Positions 23,130-35,180 are shown, counted from the first letter of the stretch. The stretch is DNA of 63,965 bases from Actinomycetes bacterium (GCA_035506535.1 DATJPE010000063.1:1-63965), one strand, 5' to 3'. Notes: a model not told the origin generated them from the letters alone. Program-made: numbers and translations.

Positions 23130-24803
23130 ATGAGCGGCAGCGGTTCCGCCGGTGGGTCCACCACGGCCGGCCGGGTCCTGGACGTCCTCGCCGGGGCGGG
23201 CGTACGGACGGTGTACGGGCTGCCGGGGGTGCACAACCTGGCGTTCTGGGACGCTCTCGGTGAGCACCGTCCGCGGATCCTCGGCGTCCGCCACGAGCAG
23301 ACGACGGTGTACGCCGCCGACGGCGCGGCGCGCGCCACGGGAGGCCTCGGCGTCGCCCTCACCACGACCGGACCTGGGGCAGCCAACACGCTCGCGGCGT
23401 TCGGCGAGGCGGCGGCGTCCCGCTCAGCCGTCGTCCTCGTCGCGAGCGACGTACCGGCCTCGCTTCGCCGTCCCGGCCGGCCACGAGGGTTGCTCCACGA
23501 GAGCCCCGACCAGGGGGCGTTCTTCGCCCCACTGGCCAAGGCCGTGCTGCAGCCGTGGACGCCGGAGCAGGCCGTCGCCGCGGCGGCGGACGCCGTGACG
23601 GCGGCCCTGAGCGCCCCACGCGGACCGGTGTACCTCGGGATCCCGGCTGACGTCGCCTGGGCGGAGGCGCCCGCGGCCAAGCTGCGCCGGATGCCGCAGC
23701 CGAGACCACCGGACCTGACGGCCGTGGAGATGGCGGTCGCGCTGCTGCGCCGCACCGACCGGGTGCTGATCTGGGCGGGCGGGGGCGCCGTCGCGGCCGA
23801 CGCCGGGGAAGCCGTCACCGACCTCGCCTGGCGGCTGGGCGCCCCGGTCGTGACGACGTACGCCGCCCGGGGGCTGCTCGGCGTGGGACACCCGCTGCTC
23901 ATCGACGCCCCACCCCACGAGCCCGAGGTCGAGGCGCTCATCGGCGCGGCGGACCTGCTGCTCGTGGTGGGCAGCGCCCTCGACGCGATGACCACGCGGA
24001 ACCAGACGATGCCGCGGCCGCCGCTCCTGGTCCGCGTCGACGCCGACGAGCGGACCGCACGCGAGGGGTGGCCCGCGGACGTGGTCGTCGTCGGTGACGC
24101 CGCGCTGACGTGCGCCGCGCTGGCGCTTCGGATCCCCGAGCGGGCGCCGTGGGCAGACGAGGTGTATCGGGTCCGCGACGCCGTACGCCGAGGTGTCGCC
24201 GCGGACCCGCGCACCGCGGAGGCGGCGGCGTTCCTCGAGGCGCTCGAGGCCGCCTGGCCGGCGGCGGGGGACGTGGTGTGCGACATGGCCGTCGCCGGCT
24301 ACTGGACCGGCGGCTACGCGGCGATGTCCCGCCCGCGGCGGCTGCAGTATCCGATCGGCTGGGGCACGCTCGGGTACGCCCTGCCGGCGGCGCTCGGCGC
24401 CGCCTCGGCGACCGCGCGCCCGGTGCTCGCGGTCAGCGGCGACGGCGGGGCGACGTACGCCCTCCCGGAGCTCGCCACGCTGGTCCAGGAACGGCTGCCG
24501 GTCTGCCTGCTGGTGGTCGACGACGCCGGCTACGGCATGCTGCGCTTCGACCAGGACGCCGGCGGGCACCCCCGCCGCGGGGTCGACCTGCTCGGCCCGG
24601 ACTGGGTCGCGCTGGCGCAGGCGTACGGCGTCGCCGGTCGCGAGGTGACGCCGGTGGCCGACGACGGCGGGGCGGACCTGCGCGCGGCCCTGGCGTGGGC
24701 GGCCGGTCTGCGGGCGCCGAGCCTGCTGCACCTGCCCGGGGCGTACCTGCCACCGCGGACCACCTCGCCGCGCTGGTCCGAGCTCACCCCCGGGTCGACC
24801 TGA
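23130..24803 (+). CDS. ThDP-dependent enzyme, acetolactate synthase-like
   Basis: This 557-residue protein has the three-domain thiamine-diphosphate fold: an N-terminal PYR domain with the catalytic Glu in GVRHEQTTVYAADGAARATG (near residue 54), a central domain (ADLLLVVGSALDA), and a C-terminal PP domain with the ThDP motif AVSGDGGATYALPELATLVQ followed by DDAGYGM. The canonical motif ends with N-N/N-D; here it is D-D. It is related to acetolactate synthase large subunits and to decarboxylases or benzaldehyde-lyase-type enzymes. No small regulatory subunit is adjacent, so a catabolic role is as likely as branched-chain amino acid synthesis. ATG 23130 sits 41 codons inside a longer open frame; the upstream part is low-complexity Arg-rich and unlikely to be coding. 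Confidence 0.85.
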   Translation: MSGSGSAGGSTTAGRVLDVLAGAGVRTVYGLPGVHNLAFWDALGEHRPRILGVRHEQTTVYAADGAARATGGLGVALTTTGPGAANTLAAFGEAAASRSAVVLVASDVPASLRRPGRPRGLLHESPDQGAFFAPLAKAVLQPWTPEQAVAAAADAVTAALSAPRGPVYLGIPADVAWAEAPAAKLRRMPQPRPPDLTAVEMAVALLRRTDRVLIWAGGGAVAADAGEAVTDLAWRLGAPVVTTYAARGLLGVGHPLLIDAPPHEPEVEALIGAADLLLVVGSALDAMTTRNQTMPRPPLLVRVDADERTAREGWPADVVVVGDAALTCAALALRIPERAPWADEVYRVRDAVRRGVAADPRTAEAAAFLEALEAAWPAAGDVVCDMAVAGYWTGGYAAMSRPRRLQYPIGWGTLGYALPAALGAASATARPVLAVSGDGGATYALPELATLVQERLPVCLLVVDDAGYGMLRFDQDAGGHPRRGVDLLGPDWVALAQAYGVAGREVTPVADDGGADLRAALAWAAGLRAPSLLHLPGAYLPPRTTSPRWSELTPGST

Positions 24804-24835
24804 CCCACCGCCCGCTCCGGCGCCAACCGCCCGCC

Positions 24836-24903
24836 TTCTGCAGAAGTCCCTTTTGTCCGGTTCTGGCGTGCCGGTACGGGGGACAAATGGGACTTCTGCA
24901 GAA
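24836..24903. repeat. 68-bp inverted repeat, unit 1 of a tandem pair
   Basis: The outer 23 bases of each end match with one difference: TTCTGCAGAAGTCCC plus (T)TTTGTCC on the left, and its complement on the right. Between them is a 22-base G+C-rich centre. It lies in the 206-bp gap between convergent genes, so it may also terminate both. Confidence 0.85.
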
Positions 24904-24910
24904 TCCGGCG

Positions 24911-24976
24911 CTGCAGAAGTCCCATTTGTCCCGTGTCTGGCCCAGCGGAAATGGGACGAAAGGGACTTCTGCAGAA
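24911..24976. repeat. 66-bp inverted repeat, unit 2 of a tandem pair
   Basis: Same family as unit 1. The left end is CTGCAGAAGTCCCATTTGTC and the right end carries GACTTCTGCAG after AATGGGACGAAAGG. The two units lie seven bases apart in the same orientation. Confidence 0.85.
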
Positions 24977-25009
24977 TCGGGGGCGGCGGAAAGGGGCGGA
25001 GGCGCGCGG

Positions 25010-26299
25010 CTAGGCGAGGCGGGCGGCCCGGTCGAGCAGGTAGGTCCGCTCCGCCGCGGCCGAGGCGAGGCCGGCCGCCCGGACGTACTCCTCGCGCGCC
25101 TCGGCTTCGCGACCGGCGTCCTCGAGCAGGTGAGCACGCACCGAGGCGACGCGGTGCGACCCCGGCAGGCGTGGGGCCACGCCGTCCACGAGGGCCAGGC
25201 CGGCCTCGGGGCCGTCGACCCGGGCGACGGCGACCGCACGGTTCAGCGTGACGAGCGGGCTCGGTGCGACCAGCTCGAGCAGCCGGTACAGCAGGCTGAT
25301 CTGGCGCCAGTCGGTCTCGGCGTCCGAGGCCGACTCGGCGTGCACCGCGGCGATCGCGGCCTGGATCCGGTACGGGCCCGCGAACCCCTCGGCGAGCGAC
25401 TGGACCACCAGCGCGCGCCCCTCCTCGATCTGCTCCCGGTCCCACCGCCGCCGGTCCTGCCCACCGAGCGGGACCAGCCGCCCGGCCTCGTCCAGCCGAG
25501 CGCCGCGCCGCGAGTCCTGGAGCAGCATGAGGGCGAGCAACCCCCGCGCCTCCGCGTCGTCCGGCGCCAGGCGGACCAGCAGCCGGCCGAGGCGGATGGC
25601 CTCGGAGCACAGCTCACGGCGCACGGGTACGTCGCCCGCGGAGGCGGCGTACCCCTCGTTGAAGACCAGGTAGACGACGTGGGCGACCACGGCCAGCCTC
25701 GACCGCAGCTCCTCGCCCTCGGGCAGGCGGAACGGGATCCGCGCCAGAGCGATCTTGCGCTTGGCCCGCACGATGCGCTGCGCCATGGTCGGCTCCGGCA
25801 CGAGGAAGGCCGCGGCGATCTCGGGGGTGGTCAGTCCCGCGACGGTACGCAGGGTCAGCGCAAGCTGGGCCTCCTGCGACAGCGCGGGGTGGCAGGCCAG
25901 CATGAGCAGGGCCAGCTGGTCGTCGGCCAGCGGCGCTTCGAGGTCGGCGGTGTCGTCCGGTCCGGGCAGGACCGGCCCGGTGCCGCCCTCGCGCAGCCCC
26001 AGCGCCTCGGCCTCCTTCGGCACCCGCAGCCGCTCACGGCGCAGCCGGTCGACCGCCCGCCGCCACGCGACCGTGGTCAGCCATGCGGCGGGGCGGTCCG
26101 GTACGCCGTCGCGGGGCCAGCGTTGCCACGCCTCGACGCAGGCCTCCTGGAGGGCGTCCTCGGCGAGGTCGAAGTCGCCGAGCCGGCGTACGAGCGCCGC
26201 CAGGACCAGGCCGTGCTCGTGGCGCAGTACCCGCTCCAGGGCCGGCGCCGCGACGCTCCGCGCCGCCGAGGCGGTACCGGGATCCGACGTCGGGCACAC
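25010..26299 (-). CDS. ECF42-type RNA polymerase sigma factor with TPR-like C-terminus
   Basis: This 429-residue sigma factor has region 2 near residues 25-85 (EHGLVLAALVRRLGDFDLAE, DALQEACVEAWQRWP) and region 4 near 130-190 (LALTLRTVAGLTTPEIAAAF, EPTMAQRIVRAKRK). A long C-terminal extension (DUF6596/TPR-like) contains VYLVFNEGYAAS and repeated helical pairs. This architecture and the neighbouring YciI/DGPF gene define the ECF42 group, in which the extension replaces an anti-sigma factor. The GTG at 26299 begins five bases after the YciI stop; the open frame extends further upstream but there overlaps YciI. Target genes unknown. Confidence 0.92.
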   Translation of the reverse strand: MCPTSDPGTASAARSVAAPALERVLRHEHGLVLAALVRRLGDFDLAEDALQEACVEAWQRWPRDGVPDRPAAWLTTVAWRRAVDRLRRERLRVPKEAEALGLREGGTGPVLPGPDDTADLEAPLADDQLALLMLACHPALSQEAQLALTLRTVAGLTTPEIAAAFLVPEPTMAQRIVRAKRKIALARIPFRLPEGEELRSRLAVVAHVVYLVFNEGYAASAGDVPVRRELCSEAIRLGRLLVRLAPDDAEARGLLALMLLQDSRRGARLDEAGRLVPLGGQDRRRWDREQIEEGRALVVQSLAEGFAGPYRIQAAIAAVHAESASDAETDWRQISLLYRLLELVAPSPLVTLNRAVAVARVDGPEAGLALVDGVAPRLPGSHRVASVRAHLLEDAGREAEAREEYVRAAGLASAAAERTYLLDRAARLA

Positions 26300-26304
26300 C
26301 GCGA

Positions 26305-26661
26305 TCAGCTGCCCGGAAGCTCCATGACCGGACGCACCTCGATGGACCCGTAGCGCGCGTCGGGGATCTTGGCCGCCCACTCGAGCGCCTCGTCGAGGCT
26401 GTCCACGCGGATCACGTAGTAGCCGAGGAGGACCTCCTTCGCCTCGGCGTACGGGCCGTCGGTCGTGGAGCGGACACCGTCGCGGACCTGGACGGTGGTC
26501 GCCGTGTCGACCGACTGCAGCGGGTTGCCGTCGACGTAGACCCCCCGGGCGCGCAGTTCGGCGGTATAGGCGTCGTACTCGGCGTAGATCCCCTGCGCCT
26601 GCTCCGGCGGCAGGTCGGCGTACACGCTGGGGTCGACGGCGATGAGCAGGACGTAGTCCAT
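26305..26661 (-). CDS. YciI/DGPF-domain protein, partner of the ECF42 sigma
   Basis: This 118-residue YciI-like (DGPF) protein opens MDYVLLIAVDPSVYADLPPE and contains the conserved core DGVRSTTDGPYAEAKEVLLG with the DGPY/DGPF motif, then YYVIRVDSLDEALEWAAKIP. DGPF proteins are found next to ECF42 sigma genes and are thought to belong to the same response; their activity is not settled. The gene lies five bases upstream of the sigma start on the same strand. Confidence 0.92.
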   Translation of the reverse strand: MDYVLLIAVDPSVYADLPPEQAQGIYAEYDAYTAELRARGVYVDGNPLQSVDTATTVQVRDGVRSTTDGPYAEAKEVLLGYYVIRVDSLDEALEWAAKIPDARYGSIEVRPVMELPGS

Positions 26662-26830
26662 GCGGGTCCTCCTGGCGGCACGGGAGCGGCTCGGCCGCTC
26701 CGGGATGGTCGCGAACAGCGGCGGCGCCGCTGCTCATCATGACGACGAAGGGCCCCGCCGTGAATCGACACCTGACCCGGATACCGCAGGCCTCGGTGCC
26801 GCTCGGTCCGGCCAACCCCGGTCCCGCACG

Positions 26831-26894
26831 CCACATGTGGCGGGTTCTACGTCACTGAGCCGGCCCGGAGTGACGCAAAGCCCGCCGCATGTGG
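26831..26894. terminator. Long imperfect hairpin after asd
   Basis: Two 26-base arms (26831-26856 and 26869-26894) pair with four transition mismatches around 12 bases. It lies 35 bp after the asd stop and is the main structure in the 267-bp gap before the YciI gene. Terminator for asd, or another intergenic palindrome type. Confidence 0.6.
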
Positions 26895-26928
26895 GGCATG
26901 GGTTGTGGGTCAGCGGGCGGCGAGCCGG

Positions 26929-29231
<2,303 letters not shown>

Positions 29232-29441
29232 TGCTGGCCTCCAGTCATCCGGTCTCGAGTCGGCCCCGGGTCACGTCGGTGCGACGTACGGTCGCGTACG
29301 TCGACGCGCGGGCGGACGACCCGTGCCGACCGCCCCGAGAAGTTTACCGGGGCCTCCGCAGCCACCCCCCGCCGTCCGCATCCTGGACCCCATCGCGCGT
29401 CGTCCCGTTTGCCGCGCTCACCTGCACCCTGTCCTGCTCGA

Positions 29442-29488
29442 ATGAACGCGGCATTCCTCCAATAGGTCCGACTGAACGCCGCGTTCAT
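29442..29488. repeat. 47-bp intergenic palindrome, copy 2
   Basis: ATGAACGCGGC and GCCGCGTTCAT are perfect 11-bp arms with 25 bases between. Total length equals copies 1 and 3. It sits in the 278-bp gap between the ask start and the DUF5063 gene stop. No tandem repeat is attached. Confidence 0.85.
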
Positions 29489-29509
29489 CCGAAAGGGGGC
29501 GGGGGAGGG

Positions 29510-30151
29510 TCAGTCGCGGAGGAGGGCGTCGGCCTCGGCAGCGGTCGCGGACTCCTCGTCGACGTCCAGCCGCTGGTGGGACACGATCGACAGCAGCGCG
29601 CGCTGGGCAGAGAGGGCCTGCTGGCCCCAGCTGGACAGGTACGAGAACTGCCACCACCAGAGCGCCTCGTCGAGGCGGCCGCCGCGATAGTGCCGCAGCC
29701 CGTGCGAGAGGTCGCCCGCCACGTCAGCGATGTCGTCGGAGATGCGACCGAGGGTGGGCTCGGTGGACAGCAGTGGGTCGAACACGGCGGCGTAGTCGTC
29801 GATCCCCTCGAGCAAGCCGGCCAGCGACTCGCGCAGCGGGTCGAGGTCGGGGTCGGGACCGGTGTCGGTCTCGAAGCGCTCGACGGGAACCACGTCGTGG
29901 ACGGCTCCGAGCATCGCGCCCGCCATCGAGACCTGGGCCAGCTGCACGATGAGCGCGGAGATCGCCGTCTCGGGAGCGGCGCCTGTGGCGACCTCGGCCA
30001 CCCCGGACAGGAACGTGGCCGCATGGCCGGCGATCTCCCGCGCGAAGTCGGACAGTTCGCCAGCCTCGAGCGCCACCGCCGGTACGTCCTCGAGCGGCGC
30101 GTCGCCCGAGGACGCATCGCCGGACCCCGGCCCGGACGTCAGGTCAGACAT
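29510..30151 (-). CDS. DUF5063 protein
   Basis: This 213-residue acidic, mainly helical protein matches the DUF5063 family, typically encoded directly after recR in actinobacteria, as here (8-bp overlap). Recognisable parts are [20 protein letters not shown] near the start and the aromatic segment [20 protein letters not shown] near residue 165. There are no catalytic or membrane motifs. A role alongside RecR or DnaX in DNA repair or replication is suggested only by conserved linkage. Confidence 0.85.
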   Translation of the reverse strand: MSDLTSGPGSGDASSGDAPLEDVPAVALEAGELSDFAREIAGHAATFLSGVAEVATGAAPETAISALIVQLAQVSMAGAMLGAVHDVVPVERFETDTGPDPDLDPLRESLAGLLEGIDDYAAVFDPLLSTEPTLGRISDDIADVAGDLSHGLRHYRGGRLDEALWWWQFSYLSSWGQQALSAQRALLSIVSHQRLDVDEESATAAEADALLRD

Positions 30152-30743
30152 CGAGCAACCTCCTGCCCTCGAAGGCCCGCCCCAGCGTGACCTCGTCCGC
30201 GTACTCCAGGTCGCCGCCCACCGGCAACCCGCTGGCCAACCGGGTGACCCTGAGCCCCAGCGGCTTCACCAGCCGGGCCAGGTACGTCGCCGTCGCCTCG
30301 CCCTCGAGGTTCGGGTCGGTCGCCAGGATGAGCTCGGTGACGACGCCGTCCGCCAGGCGGGTCAGCAGCTCCTTGACCCGCAGGTCGTCCGGCCCGACGC
30401 CCTCGATCGGGCTGATCGCCCCGCCCAGCACGTGGTAACGGCCGCGGAACTCCCGGGTGCGTTCGATCGCCACCACGTCCTTGGGCTCCTCGACGACGCA
30501 CAGGACCGCCGGGTCTCGGCGGGGGTCGAGGCAGATCCGGCACTGCTCGGCCTCGGCCACGTTCCCGCACGTCGAGCAGAAGCGGACCTTGTCCTTCACC
30601 TCGGTCAGGGCGTGGACGAGACGCCGTACGTCCGCGGGATCCGCCGCCAACAGATGGAAGGCGATCCGCTGCGCGCTCTTCGGCCCGACCCCGGGCAGGC
30701 GCCCGAGCTCGTCGATGAGGTCCTGCACGGCGCCCTCGTACAC
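30144..30743 (-). CDS. recR: Recombination mediator RecR
   Basis: This 199-residue RecR has an N-terminal helix-hairpin-helix ([20 protein letters not shown]), a C4 zinc finger ([20 protein letters not shown]), and a Toprim domain with [19 protein letters not shown] and the conserved [16 protein letters not shown]. It acts with RecO/RecF in loading RecA at gaps. GTG start at 30743. The order dnaX, recR is conserved, though here a GNAT gene on the other strand lies between them. Confidence 0.97.
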   Translation of the reverse strand: MYEGAVQDLIDELGRLPGVGPKSAQRIAFHLLAADPADVRRLVHALTEVKDKVRFCSTCGNVAEAEQCRICLDPRRDPAVLCVVEEPKDVVAIERTREFRGRYHVLGGAISPIEGVGPDDLRVKELLTRLADGVVTELILATDPNLEGEATATYLARLVKPLGLRVTRLASGLPVGGDLEYADEVTLGRAFEGRRLLDV

Positions 30744-30829
30744 GTGGTGAGCCTACGGCGTCGTCCGGACGACCGGCCGAACGCCCAACTCGCTCGACAG
30801 CGGCGTGGCGCCTTCGCGAGCATGCCGTC

Positions 30830-31540
30830 GTGGAGCCCTCACGCCAGCAGTCGACCTCAGCCGAGCAGCCGGAGACCCAGCCCGGACCGCCGGAGACCCG
30901 ACCCGGACCGCCGACCTCGATCGAGCCGTCGGTCTGGTCGACCTCGTTCGCGCCCCCGGAGCGCATCGAGCTGGGCGACGTCGTGCTCCGGCGCTCGAGG
31001 CTCGCCGACACCGAGCTGGCCGTGGTCGCCGTGCGCCGCTCCCTGACCCACCTCCAGCGCTGGATGCCGTGGGCGGTGGACGGCTACGACCTCGGTGAGT
31101 CCGCCGACTACCTGCGCCGCAGCGAGCTCGAGTGGGACCAGGGCACGGCGTTCAACTACGCCCTCGTCGACCCCGCCGACGCCTGGCTGGGCTCCTTCAG
31201 CCTGATGGGCCGCGTCGGACCGAACGCGCTCGAGATCGGCTACTGGGTGGCGGTCGACCACGTGCGGCGCGGCCTGGCGACGCTCGGCGCCGCGGCGCTC
31301 ACCAGCGCCGGCCTCGCCCTCCCCGACGTCGGCCGCATCGAGATCCACCACGACCGGGACAACCTGGTCAGCGGTCGGATCCCGGCGCGGCTGGGGTACG
31401 TGCGACTGCGCGAACAGCCCGCGCCCGAGGTCGACGTCCCGAACGGATCGGGCGTGCACGTCGTCTGGGCGATGGAGCAGGACGCGTGGCCGGGAAGCCC
31501 CGGCGCGGCGCTGGTCGCGGCAGCGCGCGGCGCCGCCTGA
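30830..31540 (+). CDS. GNAT acetyltransferase (RimJ/RimL-like)
   Basis: This 236-residue protein has about 45 N-terminal low-complexity residues, including two similar ETQPGPP/ETRPGPP units, then a GNAT domain. The domain starts ELGDVVLRRSRLADTELAVV, with a core strand and acetyl-CoA loop NALEIGYWVAVDHVRRGLAT and LGAAALTSAGL, as in RimJ/RimL ribosomal-protein acetyltransferases. GTG 30830 gives the full protein; a shorter start without the linker is possible. The substrate cannot be inferred. It converges with dnaX. Confidence 0.82.
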   Translation: MEPSRQQSTSAEQPETQPGPPETRPGPPTSIEPSVWSTSFAPPERIELGDVVLRRSRLADTELAVVAVRRSLTHLQRWMPWAVDGYDLGESADYLRRSELEWDQGTAFNYALVDPADAWLGSFSLMGRVGPNALEIGYWVAVDHVRRGLATLGAAALTSAGLALPDVGRIEIHHDRDNLVSGRIPARLGYVRLREQPAPEVDVPNGSGVHVVWAMEQDAWPGSPGAALVAAARGAA

Positions 31541-31615
31541 GCGTCGGGGACGCCGGAGACGCGGCGCGTCCGCCGGCTCGGCCGACGGCGCGACAGGAGG
31601 CGACCCGGCGGCGGC

Positions 31616-33559
31616 TCAGGCCGGACCGGACTCGCTGATCACGCGGCCGCCGAGCTCGCGCTCGATCAGCTGCGCACCGCTGACGCCGGGATCGAGGTCC
31701 TCGTCGTCGTCGCGCTCGGCGCCACCCGCCGGCTGCGCGGGAACCGACGCGGGTCCCTCCCCAGCCGTCCCCGCCGCCTCGGCGGGTGGCTCGACCGTCG
31801 CGGCCGAGCCCGCCTCGCGGCCGCCCGCCGTGCCGGCGCCGGGGTCCAGCACCGCGTCGATGCGCCGGTCCAGTCCCAGGACGTCGATGAGGGCCTGGCG
31901 GACGATCTCGTCGTGCCCGCCGCCGGTGAAGTTGCGGCGCTTGCCCTCGTTGGCGAAGGCGAGCACGAGCACCCGGTCGTCGAGCGAGGCGACCTGCACG
32001 TGCTCCATGAGCAGCATCCAGGTGACCCGCTTGTAGGTCTTGACCCGCTCGACGACGTCCGGCCACATCTGACGGACCGCGAGGACGTCCACCGCGGCCG
32101 CACTGCCGGGGAGCACCACGACCTCCTCGGAGGCCTCGGCGGGAGACGTCGCGGCGGCGACGGCATCGTCGTCGGAGATCGCCCGCGCGGCTGTCGGCGG
32201 GGCATCGGCCGCTCCCGTGGAGCCCCGCGCTGGGGGCGGGGGCGGGGGCGCGGCCGGTGGTCCGTCAGTCGGGCTCGCGGGAGGGGGTACAGCGGCAGCG
32301 CGTACGGGCGTCGCGGTCGGCTCCCCTGCCGCACGTGACCCTGCCTTGGCCGGAGGAGGCCCCTGACGGGGCGGATGTGCCTCGCCCACCGCGCCGACCA
32401 CGTCGAGGCGACGCTCGAGACGGTCGAGGCGCGCGTGGACGCCGCGGACGTCGTCGTCGACGCCGGGCAGCAGGACCCGCGAGCACACGATCTCGAGCAG
32501 CAGCCGGGGCGCCACGGCCCCGCGCATCTCGGTCAGGCCGGTGTTGACCACGTCGGCCGCCCGGGCCAGCTGGCCGGAGCCGAACCGGCTCGCCTGCAGC
32601 GCCAACCGCTGCGCCTTGTCCGCCGGAGCCCGCACGATCCCGCGCTCCGCCGCATCGGGCACCGCGTCGATGATCATCAGGTCGCGCAGTCGCTCGAGCA
32701 GGTCCTCCGCGAAGCGGCGCGGGTCCTCGCCGGTGTCCACGACGCGATCGATGGTGGTGAACAGGGCCGCGCCGTCGTACGCCGCGAACGCGTCGACGAC
32801 CTCGTCGAGCAGGGACTCCTCGCTGTAGCCGAGCAGGGCGGCCGCCATCGCGTACGTGACGCCGTCGGGCCCGCTCCCGGCGACGAGCTGGTCGAGCACG
32901 GACAAGCAGTCGCGGACCGAGCCGGCGCCGGCTCGCACGACGAGGGCCAGCGCCGCGTCCTGGACGGTGACACCCTCCTTGGCGCAGATCGTGCGCAGGT
33001 GCTCCTCGAGGGCGCGTGGCGGCACGAGGCGGAAGGGGTAGTGATGGGTCCGCGACCGGATGGTCTGCAGCACCTTGTCCGGCTCGGTCGTGGCGAACAC
33101 GAACTTCAGGTGCTCGGGCGGCTCCTCGACCAGCTTGAGGAGGGCGTTGAAGCCGGACGTCGAGACCATGTGGGCCTCGTCGATGATGTAGACCTTGAAG
33201 CGGCTGGCCACGGGGGCGAAGAAGGCCTTCTCCCGCAGGTCCCGAGCGTCGTCCACGCCGCCGTGCGACGCGGCGTCGATCTCCACCACATCGATGCTGC
33301 CCGGCCCGTTGGGAGCCAGGTCGACGCAGCTCTGGCACACCCCGCACGGCTCGGGCGTCGGGCCCTGCTCGCAGTTCAAGCAGCGGGCGAGGATGCGGGC
33401 GCTGGACGTCTTGCCGCACCCGCGCGGGCCGCTGAACAGGTAGGCATGGTGGACCCGGTTGCTGTGCAGCGCCTGCTGGAGCGGTCCCGTGACGTGCTCC
33501 TGGCCCACGACCTCGGCGAAAGTCGCCGGCCGGTACCGGCGATAGAGGGCGAGGGACAC
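31616..33559 (-). CDS. dnaX: DNA polymerase III gamma/tau subunit
   Basis: This 647-residue clamp-loader ATPase has Walker A SGPRGCGKTSSARILARCLN near residue 45, a four-Cys zinc module (CLNCEQGPTPEPCGVCQSC), Walker B VYIIDEAHMVSTSGFNAL and the sensor region FVFATTEPDKVLQTIRSRTH. A Pro/Ala-rich linker (about 385-475) leads to a C-terminal domain (WPDVVERVKTYKRVTWMLLM) that in tau binds DnaE. Chosen start is GTG 33559 (VSLALYRRYRPATF), where the conserved protein begins. No obvious slippery frameshift site was noticed. Confidence 0.96.
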   Translation of the reverse strand: MSLALYRRYRPATFAEVVGQEHVTGPLQQALHSNRVHHAYLFSGPRGCGKTSSARILARCLNCEQGPTPEPCGVCQSCVDLAPNGPGSIDVVEIDAASHGGVDDARDLREKAFFAPVASRFKVYIIDEAHMVSTSGFNALLKLVEEPPEHLKFVFATTEPDKVLQTIRSRTHHYPFRLVPPRALEEHLRTICAKEGVTVQDAALALVVRAGAGSVRDCLSVLDQLVAGSGPDGVTYAMAAALLGYSEESLLDEVVDAFAAYDGAALFTTIDRVVDTGEDPRRFAEDLLERLRDLMIIDAVPDAAERGIVRAPADKAQRLALQASRFGSGQLARAADVVNTGLTEMRGAVAPRLLLEIVCSRVLLPGVDDDVRGVHARLDRLERRLDVVGAVGEAHPPRQGPPPAKAGSRAAGEPTATPVRAAAVPPPASPTDGPPAAPPPPPPARGSTGAADAPPTAARAISDDDAVAAATSPAEASEEVVVLPGSAAAVDVLAVRQMWPDVVERVKTYKRVTWMLLMEHVQVASLDDRVLVLAFANEGKRRNFTGGGHDEIVRQALIDVLGLDRRIDAVLDPGAGTAGGREAGSAATVEPPAEAAGTAGEGPASVPAQPAGGAERDDDEDLDPGVSGAQLIERELGGRVISESGPA

Positions 33560-33627
33560 GCGGCCACCATAGCCAGCCCCGCCGACGGCCCAGCAGTCCG
33601 TGCACATCCGCCCGGGCGGCCCGCGAG

Positions 33628-34260
33628 CTACACCGTCACACCGACGCGCTCGGTGTCGTGAGCGGGCCAGCGAGCCCACAGGAGCCCACTCGTGATCAAG
33701 GTCCACACCAGGAAGATCACGAAGCCGATCAGCTCCGCCGGCGACACGACCAGAAGCGCGACCGCGAGCGAGATCCAGCCGAGCCACACCGGAAGGGCTC
33801 TACTCCTCAGGATCGCGAGCCAGACGGCGACCGAGAAGGCGAACCAGCCGCCCGCGCTGACCAGGACGAAGTCGTTGGCCGCGACGTTGAGCGCCTGGAG
33901 GCCCGCAGGCGCGAGCGCCGCCGGGCGGTCGGCGAGCGCCCAGTGCACGCTCGCGGACAGCATCTGACCGCCGGCGAGGAGCGTCGCCCCGGCCATGGCG
34001 AAGGTCGCGAGCCCGTCCTGCGCGTACCGGTGCAGGTGTCGACTGACGACGACGGAGAAGGCGAGGAAGGCCACGAAGGCGAAGGTGAGCAGCGCCGCGC
34101 CGACGCGTTCTTGCATCCGGTGATCCCGGTAGTACGCGAGAACCTGAGCAGCGGACGCGCCGCTGCCCGGTGCACCACCGACACTCACACCACCGGCCAG
34201 CACCAGGATGACGAAGAGGACGCCGGTCCACGGGGCGGCCCTGTCCCAGCTCTCGCGCAC
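33628..34260 (-). CDS. Six-helix membrane protein, unknown function
   Basis: This 210-residue protein has predicted membrane helices at about residues 12-30, 58-77, 88-106, 128-150, 158-176 and 180-198. Charged loops include [12 protein letters not shown] and [11 protein letters not shown]. It resembles generic actinobacterial DUF4386-like membrane proteins, but the match is weak. GTG 34260 follows GGAGGGAG nine bases upstream. It is divergent from the LuxR-type regulator gene at 34346, which may control it. Confidence 0.7.
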   Translation of the reverse strand: MRESWDRAAPWTGVLFVILVLAGGVSVGGAPGSGASAAQVLAYYRDHRMQERVGAALLTFAFVAFLAFSVVVSRHLHRYAQDGLATFAMAGATLLAGGQMLSASVHWALADRPAALAPAGLQALNVAANDFVLVSAGGWFAFSVAVWLAILRSRALPVWLGWISLAVALLVVSPAELIGFVIFLVWTLITSGLLWARWPAHDTERVGVTV

Positions 34261-34345
34261 GAACGACTCCCTCCTCGACGGATCCCGACAGTGTGGGTCG
34301 CGACCGGGGAGTCCGGCCATACGCACTTCGGCGTACGCTCAGGTC

Positions 34346-35167
34346 GTGCCCGGGCGGGGTGTGGAAGAGCGGCTGCTCTCGCTCCTGCCCGACCTCTACG
34401 CGCTGACCCCGACGCCGGATTTCCCGATCAGGGCCGTGACGGTGACCCGGCGGTTGTTGGGCGGGGACAAGGGTGTGTACACCGAGTTCGACCATGCCAC
34501 CGGGGACTTTCGAGCCCTCGTCGATCCGGTTCCTGTCGAGCTCGCCGGGCTGACGGAAGCACGCATCGCGTTCATGCCCCAGCATCCCGTCTTCCGGCAT
34601 GTCCTGGCCGGCGGTCAGGCGGATGCCCGAACGATCTCCGACTTCCTCTCACCGGGCGCCTTCAGACGGCTCGCGTTGTACGGGGAGTTCTTCGCCCCAC
34701 TGGGCGTGGCCGACCAGATCACCGTCCTGCTGACCGACCGGCACGACCAGCGGGCAGCCGCCGTCTCCGTCGACCGGGGCAGGCGAGGGTTCGACGACCA
34801 GGATCGCGCGGCGCTGAGCCTGCTTCGCCCGCATCTGGCGGCGGCACGGCGCAATGCTCAGCACTTCGCGTCGGCCTCCAAAGGCGGCACCGCGTCACAG
34901 GCTGAGCGGGCGGCGGGCGCGCTCGGGCGGCTCACCGATCGGCAGCACGAGATCCTCGCGCTGGTGGCAGCCGGCCGCACCAACGCGCAGATCGCCCGCG
35001 GACTCGACCTCAGCCCGGACACGGTGCGAAAGCACGTCGAGAACATCCTGGCCCGCCTCGGCACCACCAATCGGACCTCGGCTGCCATCACCTACGAACG
35101 CGCCAGGGCCAGACACGCCCAGCCGGTCTGGACCGCCGAGATACCGGCGTTGGTGCGCAAGCAGTAG
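34346..35167 (+). CDS. LuxR-family transcriptional regulator
   Basis: This 273-residue protein has a C-terminal LuxR/Ger[44 protein letters not shown] and [12 protein letters not shown]. The N-terminal 190 residues form an alpha/beta sensor resembling GAF-like domains seen in other orphan LuxR regulators; no response-regulator Asp pocket is evident. Starts at GTG 34346 or GTG 34361 are both possible. The divergent membrane-protein gene 85 bp away is the likeliest local target. Confidence 0.85.
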   Translation: MPGRGVEERLLSLLPDLYALTPTPDFPIRAVTVTRRLLGGDKGVYTEFDHATGDFRALVDPVPVELAGLTEARIAFMPQHPVFRHVLAGGQADARTISDFLSPGAFRRLALYGEFFAPLGVADQITVLLTDRHDQRAAAVSVDRGRRGFDDQDRAALSLLRPHLAAARRNAQHFASASKGGTASQAERAAGALGRLTDRQHEILALVAAGRTNAQIARGLDLSPDTVRKHVENILARLGTTNRTSAAITYERARARHAQPVWTAEIPALVRKQ

Positions 35168-35180
35168 CCGAGCGCGCCCT

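Noticed and set aside
26300-26836. N-terminal extension of the ECF42 sigma factor
   Set aside because: The open frame continues upstream but overlaps the YciI gene out of frame and has shadow-like composition; GTG 26299 is a natural start.
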